DNA from: Symbioplanes lichenis
GTDB taxonomy: Bacteria; Actinomycetota; Actinomycetes; Mycobacteriales; Micromonosporaceae
Assembly (NCBI RefSeq): GCF_030709675.1
Contig: NZ_JAUZQD010000002.1
Location: 682,001-746,000 of the forward strand
Reading direction: 5' to 3'
Length of the DNA stretch: 64,000 nucleotides
The notes under the pieces are model-generated. The model searched no databases and was not told the DNA's origin. It worked only from the letters and a program-made list of their open reading frames with translations. Of this stretch, positions 19,101 to 25,851 are shown in pieces. The translations under genes were made by a program, and so were the position numbers. The stretch's first letter is position 1. Each line of letters starts with the position of its first letter.

Positions 19101-19370
19101 ACCCCGGTGCTGCAGGGCTGGCGCGCCGACGCGGACACGGCCGGCAAGCCGGTGCTCCTGGAGGAGATCGGGTTCTCGCTGTCCGACGGCGGCGACGCGG
19201 CCGACCGGTCGGCCTTCTACGCCGCCGCCGGGCGCGCCGTGCGCAGCAGTGACCTCGACGGTGCCCTCCTCTGGAACGTCGGCCGCACCGCCGACGCGTC
19301 CTTCACCCTCTCCTTCGCCGACCCGTCGACCGCCGCCGAGCTGGCCCGCTGGCCCCGCCTGGTGAGCTGA
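16161..19370 (+). CDS. Three-domain fusion: GT2 glycosyltransferase, GT39-like membrane domain, GH5-like hydrolase
   Basis: A 1069-residue protein translationally coupled to the GT2 synthase gene (ATGA). Residues about 15-240 form a polyprenol-phosphate-sugar synthase-like GT2 domain (VVMPAHNEADN; VVVDDGSTD; TDSDRQFD; DVDCAFKLM). Residues about 250-640 hold ten or so membrane helices resembling the GT39/ArnT/PMT family. Residues about 760-1069 resemble GH5 beta-mannanase-type hydrolases, with NTIRTWCF, the acid/base Glu903 in WDLMNEPRG and the likely nucleophile in LLEEIGF near 1001. The design suggests that one protein makes a lipid-linked sugar, transfers it outside and trims or transglycosylates the product. 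The reading frame is open across all domain borders. Such a triple fusion is unusual; individual domain calls are firm, the combined function is inference. Confidence 0.8.
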   Translation: MTLAVEDFRYAPPKQLTSLSVVMPAHNEADNIADAVRDALSAARSVTDTYEVVVVDDGSTDRTAAIVEQLVAVHGKAVRLIRNERNLGYGPTVRRALAAATMDWVLFTDSDRQFDLAELPRLVPLTDDADIVTGWRRRRQDPWARRRNAHLFNLAGRFFFGTRVRDVDCAFKLMRASALRRLELTADSAMVNTELLYQARQHGLRVRELPVTHLPRRHGQASGGDPAVIRKAVREFFTMRARFNEREKSRLRMHTWLVGILALAAGIASSAWAMHHHVVLAYGDAEAHLNIAKRVVGGLTGGFAQLGSVWLPLPHLTMLPFVVNDDLWRSGIAGPAVSVPALVLLCVMAYKLAFLLTRKAGVSWLAPLVVLANPNTLYLAATPMTEVLLLAMVTTSLYFLAKWILRGGTSSLVLAGLFGGLATLARYDGWALVCMEAVVVALVAFRTKRNGLVILFGVLAFAGIGGWLVWNQLIFSDPLYFASSVYGSAEQQQFFLRTGLLPTYHHAGKSVVYWFEDVRIVAGSTLMVVAGAGLIRLVTSSVKKRALGPVLVGFVALSSFAFYILSLWLGQASLILPRFVPDNVPYTMSNIRYGLQALLPIGLFVAFLAARKPRILGPVLVVVILAQGAVSVATSRVMTYEDGTHGLSSQLVSKGPDAPHVEAWMRAHYDTGLVLMDDYRRPIGPVESGVPMHSLIGVGNKPYWQESLDNPGKHATWVILQQGDTDAVWKGFGAQSRAILEDHFAEVYRSGPIHVYKRRPPASEFVRKQGQHLYLAGERWRAAGVNSYDLLTQPYAEIVARIDALANAGHNTIRTWCFDKDGGISDATLRTLAATARYAYGRSVRLVCTLSNFHDDFGGIGPDFFTNAGPFQDQVRRVLTFTDDQGVRLADSPGILAWDLMNEPRGPVRDWTETMASYVASIDQRHLVTIGAEGFRDGYPARAEMAGPAGSGFGDLCSVPSITLCSTHLFPKYLSDPDALTPVLQGWRADADTAGKPVLLEEIGFSLSDGGDAADRSAFYAAAGRAVRSSDLDGALLWNVGRTADASFTLSFADPSTAAELARWPRLVS

Positions 19371-19427
19371 GACGTTGCGGGAGGCCCGTCTCCGGCCGCT
19401 TGCCGACGGCGGGAGACCGGCGGTAGC

Positions 19428-19834
19428 GTGCGACGAACTCGTTCTACGCGCGCATCACGCGGGGGGCGGCAGACCGCACGAAAGACGCGCATCGGCCTGG
19501 TCTCCGGCGGCCTGGGCGCCTACTGGCCGCAGTTCCCCGGCCTGCTGCCGCAGCTCAAGCAGTCCGCCACGGGCCGGTGACGCTGCTCGGGCTGGGCCAG
19601 GACGAGGACGGCACCCTGGCCTTCGTCGCCTCCGAAGGCACCGTCGTCCCCGGCCCCCTGCTCCGCATCGGCAACACCACCTCCCGCGTCGACTTCGGCC
19701 GCGACCCGGGCGAATGGGTCGACGCCTGGAGCGCCACCGGCATCGGCCACCACTGGTCCCTGTCCGTGGGCCACCGCGCCGCCACCTACGCGGCCGCCGC
19801 CGGCCTCCTCGGCATCCCCTTCCGCCAGGTGTAG
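19428..19834 (+). pseudogene. L-arabinose/L-fucose isomerase family remnant with internal deletion
   Basis: Two short overlapping frames together look like the two ends of one gene. The first (GTG 19428 to TGA 19580) contains TRIGLVSGGLGAYWPQFPGL, the typical start of actinobacterial arabinose/fucose isomerase family proteins. The second (GTG 19577 to 19834) contains LGQDEDG, ASEGTVVPGPLLRIGNTTSR and GIGHHWSLSVGHR, the typical end. Some 350-400 codons between them are missing and the junction is out of frame (GTGA overlap). It is a decayed gene next to the GH43/GT locus. The family call rests on recalled similarity, not a search. Confidence 0.6.
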
Positions 19835-19887
19835 CCCGCCCGACTTTCGCATCGTGCCGCACCCGCGGGAGCTGGTCGGCTGACCGC

Positions 19888-20013
19888 TCACACCCCCACG
19901 CGGGCGGCGACCGCGGCGACTGTGGTCAGGTCGTCGCCCGAGAGCCCGGCGCGGCTCAGCACCGCCAGCGACTTGTTGGTCGCCAGGGTGCACAGGGCCA
20001 GCTCCGCCGAGCG
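19888..20013 (-). pseudogene. C-terminal fragment of an unidentified gene
   Basis: About 41 codons ending in a TGA at 19888-19890 read as coherent protein (ELALCTLATNKSLAVLSR, then LSGDDLTTVAAVAARVGV). Nothing coherent continues upstream past about 20013, where an alpha/beta-hydrolase fragment starts on the other strand. The family is unknown; a regulator tail is possible. Confidence 0.4.
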
Positions 20014-20015
20014 GC

Positions 20016-20156
20016 GAGAACGCCTTCCGGACGATGCGGCTGGCGGCCGACGACGTCACCGGAGTCCTGCTCGACGACTGCGGGCACTATCCCGCCGAGG
20101 AACAGCCGGAGCGCTTCACCGAGGTCCTGTCGACCTTCCTGCGGGGTGACCGGTAG
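20016..20156 (+). pseudogene. Alpha/beta-hydrolase remnant (C-terminal end)
   Basis: About 46 codons (ENAFRTMRLAADD, then LLDDCGHYPAEEQPERF and LSTFLRG) matching the last helix-strand region of alpha/beta-hydrolases, with the catalytic His in CGHYPAEEQP. All upstream parts, including the nucleophile elbow, are missing. An ATG at 20034 exists but would give only 40 residues. Confidence 0.55.
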
Positions 20157-20231
20157 CGACGTATAGGGGCCTGTGTAGGCGAGCGTGGTGGAGCCGGTCC
20201 GACCGGGCCGGCCCGACGAAAGGAACGGACG

Positions 20232-20372
20232 ATGACCGACCACAGTGCCGTCTACGAACCGCCCGCGCTGGTGGAGCTCGGGGACTTCACCGACGTCACG
20301 CTCGGCTACTTCTTCGGCCTGACGCCGGACTGGCTGGTCCGGTTCTTCAACCTCTGCCCGACCGGCTGCTGA
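20232..20372 (+). CDS. Lasso peptide precursor
   Basis: A 46-residue peptide preceded by AAAGGA and followed by the complete lasso maturation set. The leader (residues 1-24) carries the recognition motif Y-x-x-P-x-L-x-x-x-G (YEPPALVELG) bound by the RRE, and a Thr two residues before the predicted cut (DVTL). Cleavage there gives a 22-residue core that starts GYFFGLTPD and ends NLCPTGC. Gly1 can form an isopeptide with Asp9, giving the common nine-membered ring. Bulky residues Phe14, Phe15 and Arg13 could act as plugs. Cys18 and Cys22 are both in the tail and could form a tail disulfide, as in class IV lasso peptides. I know no identical core; novelty needs a database check. Confidence 0.93.
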   Translation: MTDHSAVYEPPALVELGDFTDVTLGYFFGLTPDWLVRFFNLCPTGC

Positions 20373-20387
20373 GCCGGTGCGACCAGT

Positions 20388-20414
20388 GGCGGAGGGCCGC
20401 ACCGGCCCTCCGCC
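20388..20414 (+). promoter_or_regulatory. Hairpin between lasso precursor and cyclase genes
   Basis: A perfect 12-bp stem (GGCGGAGGGCCG / CGGCCCTCCGCC) with a 3-nt loop starts 16 bases after the precursor stop codon. There is no U-tract. It is likely a partial terminator or mRNA-stabilising element that makes precursor mRNA exceed enzyme mRNA, as in other lasso operons. Confidence 0.65.
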
Positions 20415-20441
20415 GCGGCACCGAGACCCCGGAGGCGGGCG

Positions 20442-22247
20442 ATGGAGTTCCTGATCTTCCCCGACAGCCCGGCCGTGGCGGCGACCGGCCACCCCGGCCG
20501 GGTGCTGCCGCACGCGTCCGGCCGGCCGTGGCTGGCCGGCCACTGGCGCGACGGCGACCTCACCGTGGTGACGGCCGGGCGGCGCCGGCTGGTGGTGGCC
20601 GGCAGCGCCCGCCCGGACCCCGGCGCCGCGGAGCGGGCCCTGGCCGCCGCGCGATCCCTGGGAGACCTGGACCGGTGGTGGCGTGAGCAGCACGGCAGCG
20701 CACACCTGCTGGTGTCCTTCGACGGGCACGTCCGGGCCCAGGGCACCCTGTCCGGCGCCCGGCAGATCTTCCACACCCGGGTGGACGGGATCGAGTACGC
20801 CGGCACCGGCCAGCGGCTGCTCGCCGGCCTGCGCGGGGCAACCGTGGACCCGGAGGCAGTGGCCCTGCGCCTGCTGAGCCCCGCCCCGCCGTGGCCCCTG
20901 AGCACCCGGCCGGTCTGGCGCGACGTCCGGGCGGTGCCGGTGGGCGCCTGGCTGGAACTGGACCCGGACGGCGGCGCCCGCACCCACCGGTGGTGGAGGC
21001 CACCACACCCCGACCTGCCGGTCGCCGAGGCCGCCGCGTACCTCCGATCAGCGCTGTGCGCGGCCGTGGCCGCCCGCGCCGGAGCGACCGTCAGCGCCGA
21101 CCTCTCCGGCGGGCTCGACTCCACCACGCTGTGCTTCCTGGCCGATGCCGCCGGCGCGGACCTGATCACCCACCACTGGACCCCGCGGGACCCGGCCAAC
21201 GCCGACAGCGTGTGGGCCGGCCGGGCCGCCGGGCTGCTGCCCCGGGCCCGGCACCGCCGCGACGCACCGGAGGACCGCCCCGCGTGGTTCTCCGAGCCCG
21301 CGCCCGGCTCGGTCACCCCACAGGCACCGCTGCTCTTCCACCGCAACCTCGCGCAGATGGCGGAACTGTCACACAGCATGCGCGCCCAGGGTTCCCGGGT
21401 CCACCTGTGCGGCCTCGGCGGCGACGAGCTCTTCAGCCACCCGCCCGCGTACCTGTGGTCGATGCTGCGCCGCGACCCGGTCGCGACGCTCGGCGCGGCC
21501 CGCCGCGCCCGGCTGCTGAACCGCTGGCGGACCGGCGACACCGCGCGCGCCCTGACCGACCGGCGTACGTTCGGCGCCGCGCTCGCCGCCGTGTCCAGCG
21601 GCCTGACCGGCCCGGCGCCGGACTTCGCCGCCCCGGCCACCGCATGGATCGGCCCGGTCCGGCTGCCCGCCTGGTGCCGCGACGACACGGCGCACGCCGT
21701 CCGGGCCGCGGTCACCGCCGCCGGGCCGGTCGCCCCGCTGCATCCCGACCGGGTCCAGCACCACGCCACCGAGATGGTGACCGGCAGCGGCGACGCCCTG
21801 CGCGAGCTCAACGCGGCGCTGGCTCCGGCCGGGCTGCCCTGGGAAGCGCCGTTCCTGGACGACCGGATCGTGGACGCGGCGCTGCGCGTACGAATCGAGG
21901 ACCGGGTGGTCCGCGGGCACTACAAGCCCGTCCTCACCGCGGCCGTGCGGGGCCTGGTGCCGGAACCGCTGCTGGGCCGGCAGACCAAGGGCGAGTTCGC
22001 CGCCGAGATCTACGAGGGCCTGCGCGCCAACCTGAGCCGGCTGATCCGCTGGTGCGACGACCTGCGGCTGGCCGGCCTGGGCCTGGTCGACGCCGGCGCG
22101 CTGCGTGACGCGCTGCTCGCTCCCCGGCCGCACCTGGCCGGCCTGGTGCCGTTCGAGACCACGCTGGCCTGCGAGAGCTGGCTGCGCTCGCTCGACGAGA
22201 CCAACCGCATGGAAGGGACCTCGCATGACGTACGACCTGTCGCCTGA
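20442..22247 (+). CDS. Lasso peptide cyclase (asparagine synthetase-like, LasC/McjC type)
   Basis: A 601-residue homologue of asparagine synthetase B that adenylates the ring Asp side chain and joins it to the core N-terminus. An N-terminal Ntn-like domain lacks the catalytic Cys of true glutaminases (it starts MEFLIFPDS), as usual for lasso cyclases. The C-terminal ATP-PPi domain has the PP-loop SGGLDSTTL near residue 222 and LCGLGGDELFSHPPAY. GGAGG precedes the ATG. The gene overlaps the RRE gene by 23 bases. The length and domain order match lasso cyclases of actinobacteria. Confidence 0.93.
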   Translation: MEFLIFPDSPAVAATGHPGRVLPHASGRPWLAGHWRDGDLTVVTAGRRRLVVAGSARPDPGAAERALAAARSLGDLDRWWREQHGSAHLLVSFDGHVRAQGTLSGARQIFHTRVDGIEYAGTGQRLLAGLRGATVDPEAVALRLLSPAPPWPLSTRPVWRDVRAVPVGAWLELDPDGGARTHRWWRPPHPDLPVAEAAAYLRSALCAAVAARAGATVSADLSGGLDSTTLCFLADAAGADLITHHWTPRDPANADSVWAGRAAGLLPRARHRRDAPEDRPAWFSEPAPGSVTPQAPLLFHRNLAQMAELSHSMRAQGSRVHLCGLGGDELFSHPPAYLWSMLRRDPVATLGAARRARLLNRWRTGDTARALTDRRTFGAALAAVSSGLTGPAPDFAAPATAWIGPVRLPAWCRDDTAHAVRAAVTAAGPVAPLHPDRVQHHATEMVTGSGDALRELNAALAPAGLPWEAPFLDDRIVDAALRVRIEDRVVRGHYKPVLTAAVRGLVPEPLLGRQTKGEFAAEIYEGLRANLSRLIRWCDDLRLAGLGLVDAGALRDALLAPRPHLAGLVPFETTLACESWLRSLDETNRMEGTSHDVRPVA

Positions 22248-22485
22248 CGTGACCGCCACCGAGACCGCGGACGGTCTGGTCCTGCTCGACCTGCGCAGCG
22301 GCCGGTACTGGCAGCTCAACCCCACGGCATCGGGCGTCCTCGGATCGCTGCTGGCCGGCGCGTCGCCCGACGAGGCCGCGCGCGAGCTGAGCGACCGCGC
22401 CGGGATCCCGGCCGAGCGGTCGGCCGGCGACGTCCGGCAGCTGATCCGCGGGCTGCGCGACCACCGCCTGGTGGTGACCCGATGA
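22225..22485 (+). CDS. Lasso peptide RRE protein (PqqD-like, B1)
   Basis: An 86-residue PqqD-fold RiPP recognition element. The start MTYDLSPDVTATETADGLVLLD and the segment GRYWQLNPTASGVLGSLLAG (given as two pieces) are characteristic. It binds the precursor leader through its YxxPxL motif and presents it to the protease. The ATG at 22225 follows GGAAGGGA and lies inside the end of the cyclase gene; the stop overlaps the protease gene by ATGA, so the products are likely made in matched amounts. Confidence 0.9.
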   Translation: MTYDLSPDVTATETADGLVLLDLRSGRYWQLNPTASGVLGSLLAGASPDEAARELSDRAGIPAERSAGDVRQLIRGLRDHRLVVTR

Positions 22486-22910
22486 GCGTCCCGGTCGCGG
22501 TGCCGCCCCGCATGCCGCTGCCGTGGCGGGCGCAGATCACGGCCCGCCTCGCCGTCGCCGCCGCCCGGCCGCTGAGCCGGCTGCGCCCGCACGCCCTGCG
22601 CCGGGTGCTCGTCCGGGCCAGCCGGGGCGCCCGCCCGGCCAGCGCCGCCACCGCCGCGCGCGCCCGGCAAGCCGTCATCACGGTCAGCGCGCGCTGCGCG
22701 GGCCACGGCTGCCTGCAACGCTCCATCGCCGCCGCGCTGCTCTGCCGCCTCGGCGGCACCTGGCCGGACTGGTGCACCGGGGTGCGGGCGCAGCCGTTCG
22801 GCGCGCACGCCTGGATCGAGGTGGACGGCACGGCGATCGGCGAGGCCGACGACATCGCCCACTATCGCACCGTGCTGAGCGTCCGGTGCGCCCCGGGCGG
22901 TGCCCGATGA
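22482..22910 (+). CDS. Lasso peptide leader protease (transglutaminase-like, B2)
   Basis: A 142-residue cysteine protease of the McjB C-terminal type that cuts the leader after the conserved Thr-x dipeptide. The triad is visible as Cys77 in GHGCLQRS, His109 in GAHAWIE and an Asp in EVDG. The separate B1/B2 arrangement is the actinobacterial form. It is coupled to the RRE gene upstream and the ABC gene downstream by four-base overlaps. Confidence 0.92.
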   Translation: MSVPVAVPPRMPLPWRAQITARLAVAAARPLSRLRPHALRRVLVRASRGARPASAATAARARQAVITVSARCAGHGCLQRSIAAALLCRLGGTWPDWCTGVRAQPFGAHAWIEVDGTAIGEADDIAHYRTVLSVRCAPGGAR

Positions 22911-23845
22911 CCGGCCACCCGGCGGTACGCACCGAGGGGCTGCACAAGCGCTACGGCGCCCGCACCGCGGTGGCCGGGCTCGACCTGACCGTGCCGGCGG
23001 GCGCCCTGTTCGGCTTCCTCGGTCCGAACGGCGCCGGCAAGACGACAACCGTCGGTCTGCTGTCCACCCTGCTCAAACCCACCTCCGGGTACGCCGAGGT
23101 GGCCGGCTGCGACGTGCGGCGCCGACCGGCCGAGGTGCGGCAGCGCATCGGCCTGGTGTTCCAGGAGGCCACCCTGGACATGGACCTGACGGCCGCGCAG
23201 AACCTGCAGCTGTACGGCGACCTGTTCGGGCTGCCCCGCGCGGAGACCAGGCGCCGGGCCGGTGACCTGCTCGAGCTGATGGGTCTGAGCGAGCGCACCG
23301 GCGAGCCCGTGGCCGGCTTCTCGGCCGGGATGCGGCGCCGCCTCGAGATCGCCCGGGGCCTGCTGCACACGCCCAGCGTGCTGTTCCTGGACGAGCCGAC
23401 CGCCGGCCTCGACCCGCAGACCCGGGCCGCCGTGTGGCAGCGGCTCGCCGAGCTGCGCGCCGAACGCGACATCACCGTCTTCCTCACCACGCACTACCTG
23501 GAGGAGGCGGAGAACTGCGACCAGGTGGTGATCATGAACGACGGCACGCTCGTGGCCGAGGGCACGCCCGCCCGGCTCAAGGCGGTGGTCGGCGACGACC
23601 TGGTCCGGCTGCGCACCGGCGACGACGCGGCCGCGGCCCGCACGATCCAGCAGGTGTTCGGCCACCGGACCCAGCCGGAACGGGACGGCCTGCGGCTGCG
23701 GGTACGCCACGGGGCCGCCTTCACCCCGCGGCTGTGCGCGGCGCTGACCGTCCCGGTGCACTCGATCACCGTGACCCCGCCGACGCTCGACGACGTGTTC
23801 CTGCACTACACCGGGCACACCATCCGTACGGAGGGCGCATCATGA
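22907..23845 (+). CDS. ABC transporter ATP-binding protein (DrrA-like), lasso peptide export
   Basis: A 312-residue ATPase of the DrrA/CcmA drug exporter type. It has Walker A GPNGAGKTTT near residue 41, signature FSAGMRRRLEIARGL in place of the usual LSGGQ, Walker B VLFLDEPTAGLDP and the H-loop TTHYLEEAE. A C-terminal DrrA-type extension ends TLDDVFLHYTG. It starts inside the protease stop codon (ATGA) and its stop overlaps the permease start. It probably exports the mature lasso peptide and gives self-protection. Confidence 0.92.
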   Translation: MTGHPAVRTEGLHKRYGARTAVAGLDLTVPAGALFGFLGPNGAGKTTTVGLLSTLLKPTSGYAEVAGCDVRRRPAEVRQRIGLVFQEATLDMDLTAAQNLQLYGDLFGLPRAETRRRAGDLLELMGLSERTGEPVAGFSAGMRRRLEIARGLLHTPSVLFLDEPTAGLDPQTRAAVWQRLAELRAERDITVFLTTHYLEEAENCDQVVIMNDGTLVAEGTPARLKAVVGDDLVRLRTGDDAAAARTIQQVFGHRTQPERDGLRLRVRHGAAFTPRLCAALTVPVHSITVTPPTLDDVFLHYTGHTIRTEGAS

Positions 23846-24626
23846 CCGGATCCGCGCACCTGCGCACCGTGCACGTCCTGTGGCGCCGCGAGTTGCTGCG
23901 GTTCGCCCGCAGCCCGCTGCGCGTGGCCATGGTCCTGCTGCTGCCGCTGCTGTTCCTGGTGGTGCTCGGCACCGGCCTCGACGCCGCCCTCGCCCCGGGT
24001 GCCGGCGGCGAGTTCCGGGCTTACCTGTTCCCCGGCGCCGTGCTGATGGCGGTGCAGGCGCCCGCCCTGAGCGTGGGCGCATCGATCGTGTGGGATCGCA
24101 GATCCGGCTTCCTGCGCCAGGTTCTCGTCGCGCCGGTCGCCCGCCGGGCCGTCCTGCTCGGAATCTGTCTGGGCGGGGCCACCACCGGCGGGCGTACGGC
24201 GCACTGATGCTCACCCTGGCGCCGTTCGCCGGCTCCGGTTACCGCCCCGGCCTGCTGCTCGCGCTGCCCGTACTGATGCTGCTGGCGTTCGGGTTCACCG
24301 CTCTGGGCGTCCTCATCGCCGTCTGCATCCGCCGCCCGGAGGCGTTCCAGATCGTGGCCGGGCTGTGCCTGATGCCCCTGCTGTTCCTGTCCGGCGCGGT
24401 GCTGCCCGCCCAGGGGCTGCCCGGCTGGCTCAGCGGCGCGGTACTGGCCAACCCGCTCACCTACGGCGTCGACGCCCTGCGCCGCACCCTGCCCGGCGAC
24501 GCCGAGGTGGTGAGCCCGGCCTGGGCCGGCTGGGTGCCCCCGGTCGCCGTCGAAATCGCGGTGCTGGGGCTGCTCGCGGTGCTGGCGCTCGGGGTGGCCA
24601 CCGCCCGATTCGCCCGGCCCGAGTGA
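23842..24626 (+). pseudogene. ABC-2 type permease, split by a frameshift (TGATG)
   Basis: The reading frame starting at 23842 encodes about three membrane helices (MVLLLPLLFLVVLGTG; FPGAVLMAVQAPALSVG; then VLLGICLGGAT) and stops with TGA at 24205-24207. A second frame starts with the ATG overlapping that stop and runs to 24626 with three or four more helices (LLLALPVLMLLAFGFTALGV; LMPLLFLSGAVLPAQG; VLGLLAVLALGVATA). Together they make one normal DrrB-type ABC-2 permease of about 260 residues. One missing base at about 24186-24193 would explain the break. Either the exporter is mutated, the sequence has an error, or two half-permeases are made by TGATG reinitiation. Confidence 0.8.
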
Positions 24627-24654
24627 CCGGCCCCCTTCACCGAAACCCTGGGAG

Positions 24655-25196
24655 CTACTCGTAATACTCGCGTCCGGAGGTCTTGACGCCGTCCATCATG
24701 TGCCGCAGGTTGACAGGCGCGTTGTAGCCGAAGATGCGCTCGAAGGACTGGTAGCCCTCCTCGGAGGATGCGGCGCTGCGCGGCAGCATTCTCCCGGCGA
24801 AGGCGTCGAACGCGGCGTCGATGTCGCCCGGGTTCTCGGCGATGAGGGTGCCGAGTTCCGCGCCGTCGAAGAGCGCCCAGTTCGCGCCGTCGCCGTCGGG
24901 CGGGGTCAGGTGCGCGGCGTCGCCGACGAGCATCACGCCGGGCCTGCGGTCCCAGGTGTGCCCGAGCGGGAGGCCCCAGATGGGACGGACGACGGGGCCG
25001 GTGTCCCCGCCGGTGATCAGCTCGGTCAGTTCCGGCGCCCATCCGTCCCCGAGTTGGTCGGCGACAACCTGCAGTGCCTGCTCCTTGGCGGCGAGGTCGA
25101 CGGTTTCCGCCCAGGCGAGCGGTTTCTTCATGACGGCGTAGACGTGGATGATGTCGTTGGCTTCGCGGTGTCCGAAGATGCCGCCCCTCGGCGTTG
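24655..25196 (-). pseudogene. FAD-dependent monooxygenase, C-terminal half only
   Basis: About 180 codons matching the C-terminal half of PHBH-fold monooxygenases: GHREANDIIHVYAVMKKP, then the FAD-contact motif VMLVGDAAHLTPP and GANWALFDGAEL. The N-terminal dinucleotide-binding GxGxxG half is absent. Upstream of about 25196 the sequence changes to an unrelated coherent frame (to about 25380, with DIGWWDSRAFETILSEDQ) that I do not recognise, so two broken genes are joined. An internal ATG at 25131 could give 158 residues, but it would lack the cofactor-binding domain. Confidence 0.6.
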
Positions 25197-25383
25197 CCGG
25201 AGCCTGGCCAGAGCGAGGCTGAACGTGCAGGACAGACCGGTTGCCTCAGCCAGATCGACGAGCGACCGGTCACGCTGATCCTCGGACAGGATCGTCTCGA
25301 AGGCTCGGGAGTCCCACCAGCCGATGTCATGTTCGCCGGACGAGCCAGGTGGAGTTCGGAGAACGCGCGCCCTACGCCTTCCT

Positions 25384-25851
25384 TCAGGCGCCGAGGTGAC
25401 CGGTGGCGCGCAGGAGGGCGCGGGCGAACCGGTTGAGGTCGGCGCCGGGCAGCTGCGCCGGGCGGAACCAGCCGAGCTCGCTGACCTCCTCCAGGTCGGG
25501 CGTCGGCGTCCCGCCGGCGATCCGCGCCTCGAAGACGGCGGGGACGTAGGCGACCCGGTCGCCGTTGCCGTAGGTCACCTCGTAGTCGGCGCCGCCGAGC
25601 ACGGCCAGCAGGCGGGGCGGGGTGATCCGGATGCCGGTCTCCTCGAGGATCTCGCGTTCGGCGGCCCGGGCGGGCGTCTCGCCGATCTCGATCGCTCCGC
25701 CGGGCACGGTCCACCCATCGGTGGTGCCGGCGTGCCGTACCAGCAGCAGCCGTTCGTCCTGGTCGACGACGAGAACCGACACCGACGGCAGCTGGATCAG
25801 CTCGTGGCCGATCGCGGCGCGCAGGCGCGCCACGTGCGGGGACATGCCCAT
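25384..25851 (-). CDS. Nudix hydrolase coupled to jetC
   Basis: A 155-residue Nudix protein. The Nudix box is complete: GGAIEIGETPARAAEREI followed by LEETGI, with the metal-binding Glu residues in REILEE. Such enzymes hydrolyse nucleoside diphosphates linked to another moiety. Its ATG overlaps the stop codon of the SMC-like jetC gene (TGATG), so translation is coupled and it belongs to that operon. It occupies the position where the nuclease gene jetD normally lies in this type of operon. A second in-frame ATG at 25845 is an alternative start. The substrate is unknown; dsDNA cutting is not expected from this fold. Confidence 0.88.
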   Translation of the reverse strand: MGMSPHVARLRAAIGHELIQLPSVSVLVVDQDERLLLVRHAGTTDGWTVPGGAIEIGETPARAAEREILEETGIRITPPRLLAVLGGADYEVTYGNGDRVAYVPAVFEARIAGGTPTPDLEEVSELGWFRPAQLPGADLNRFARALLRATGHLGA

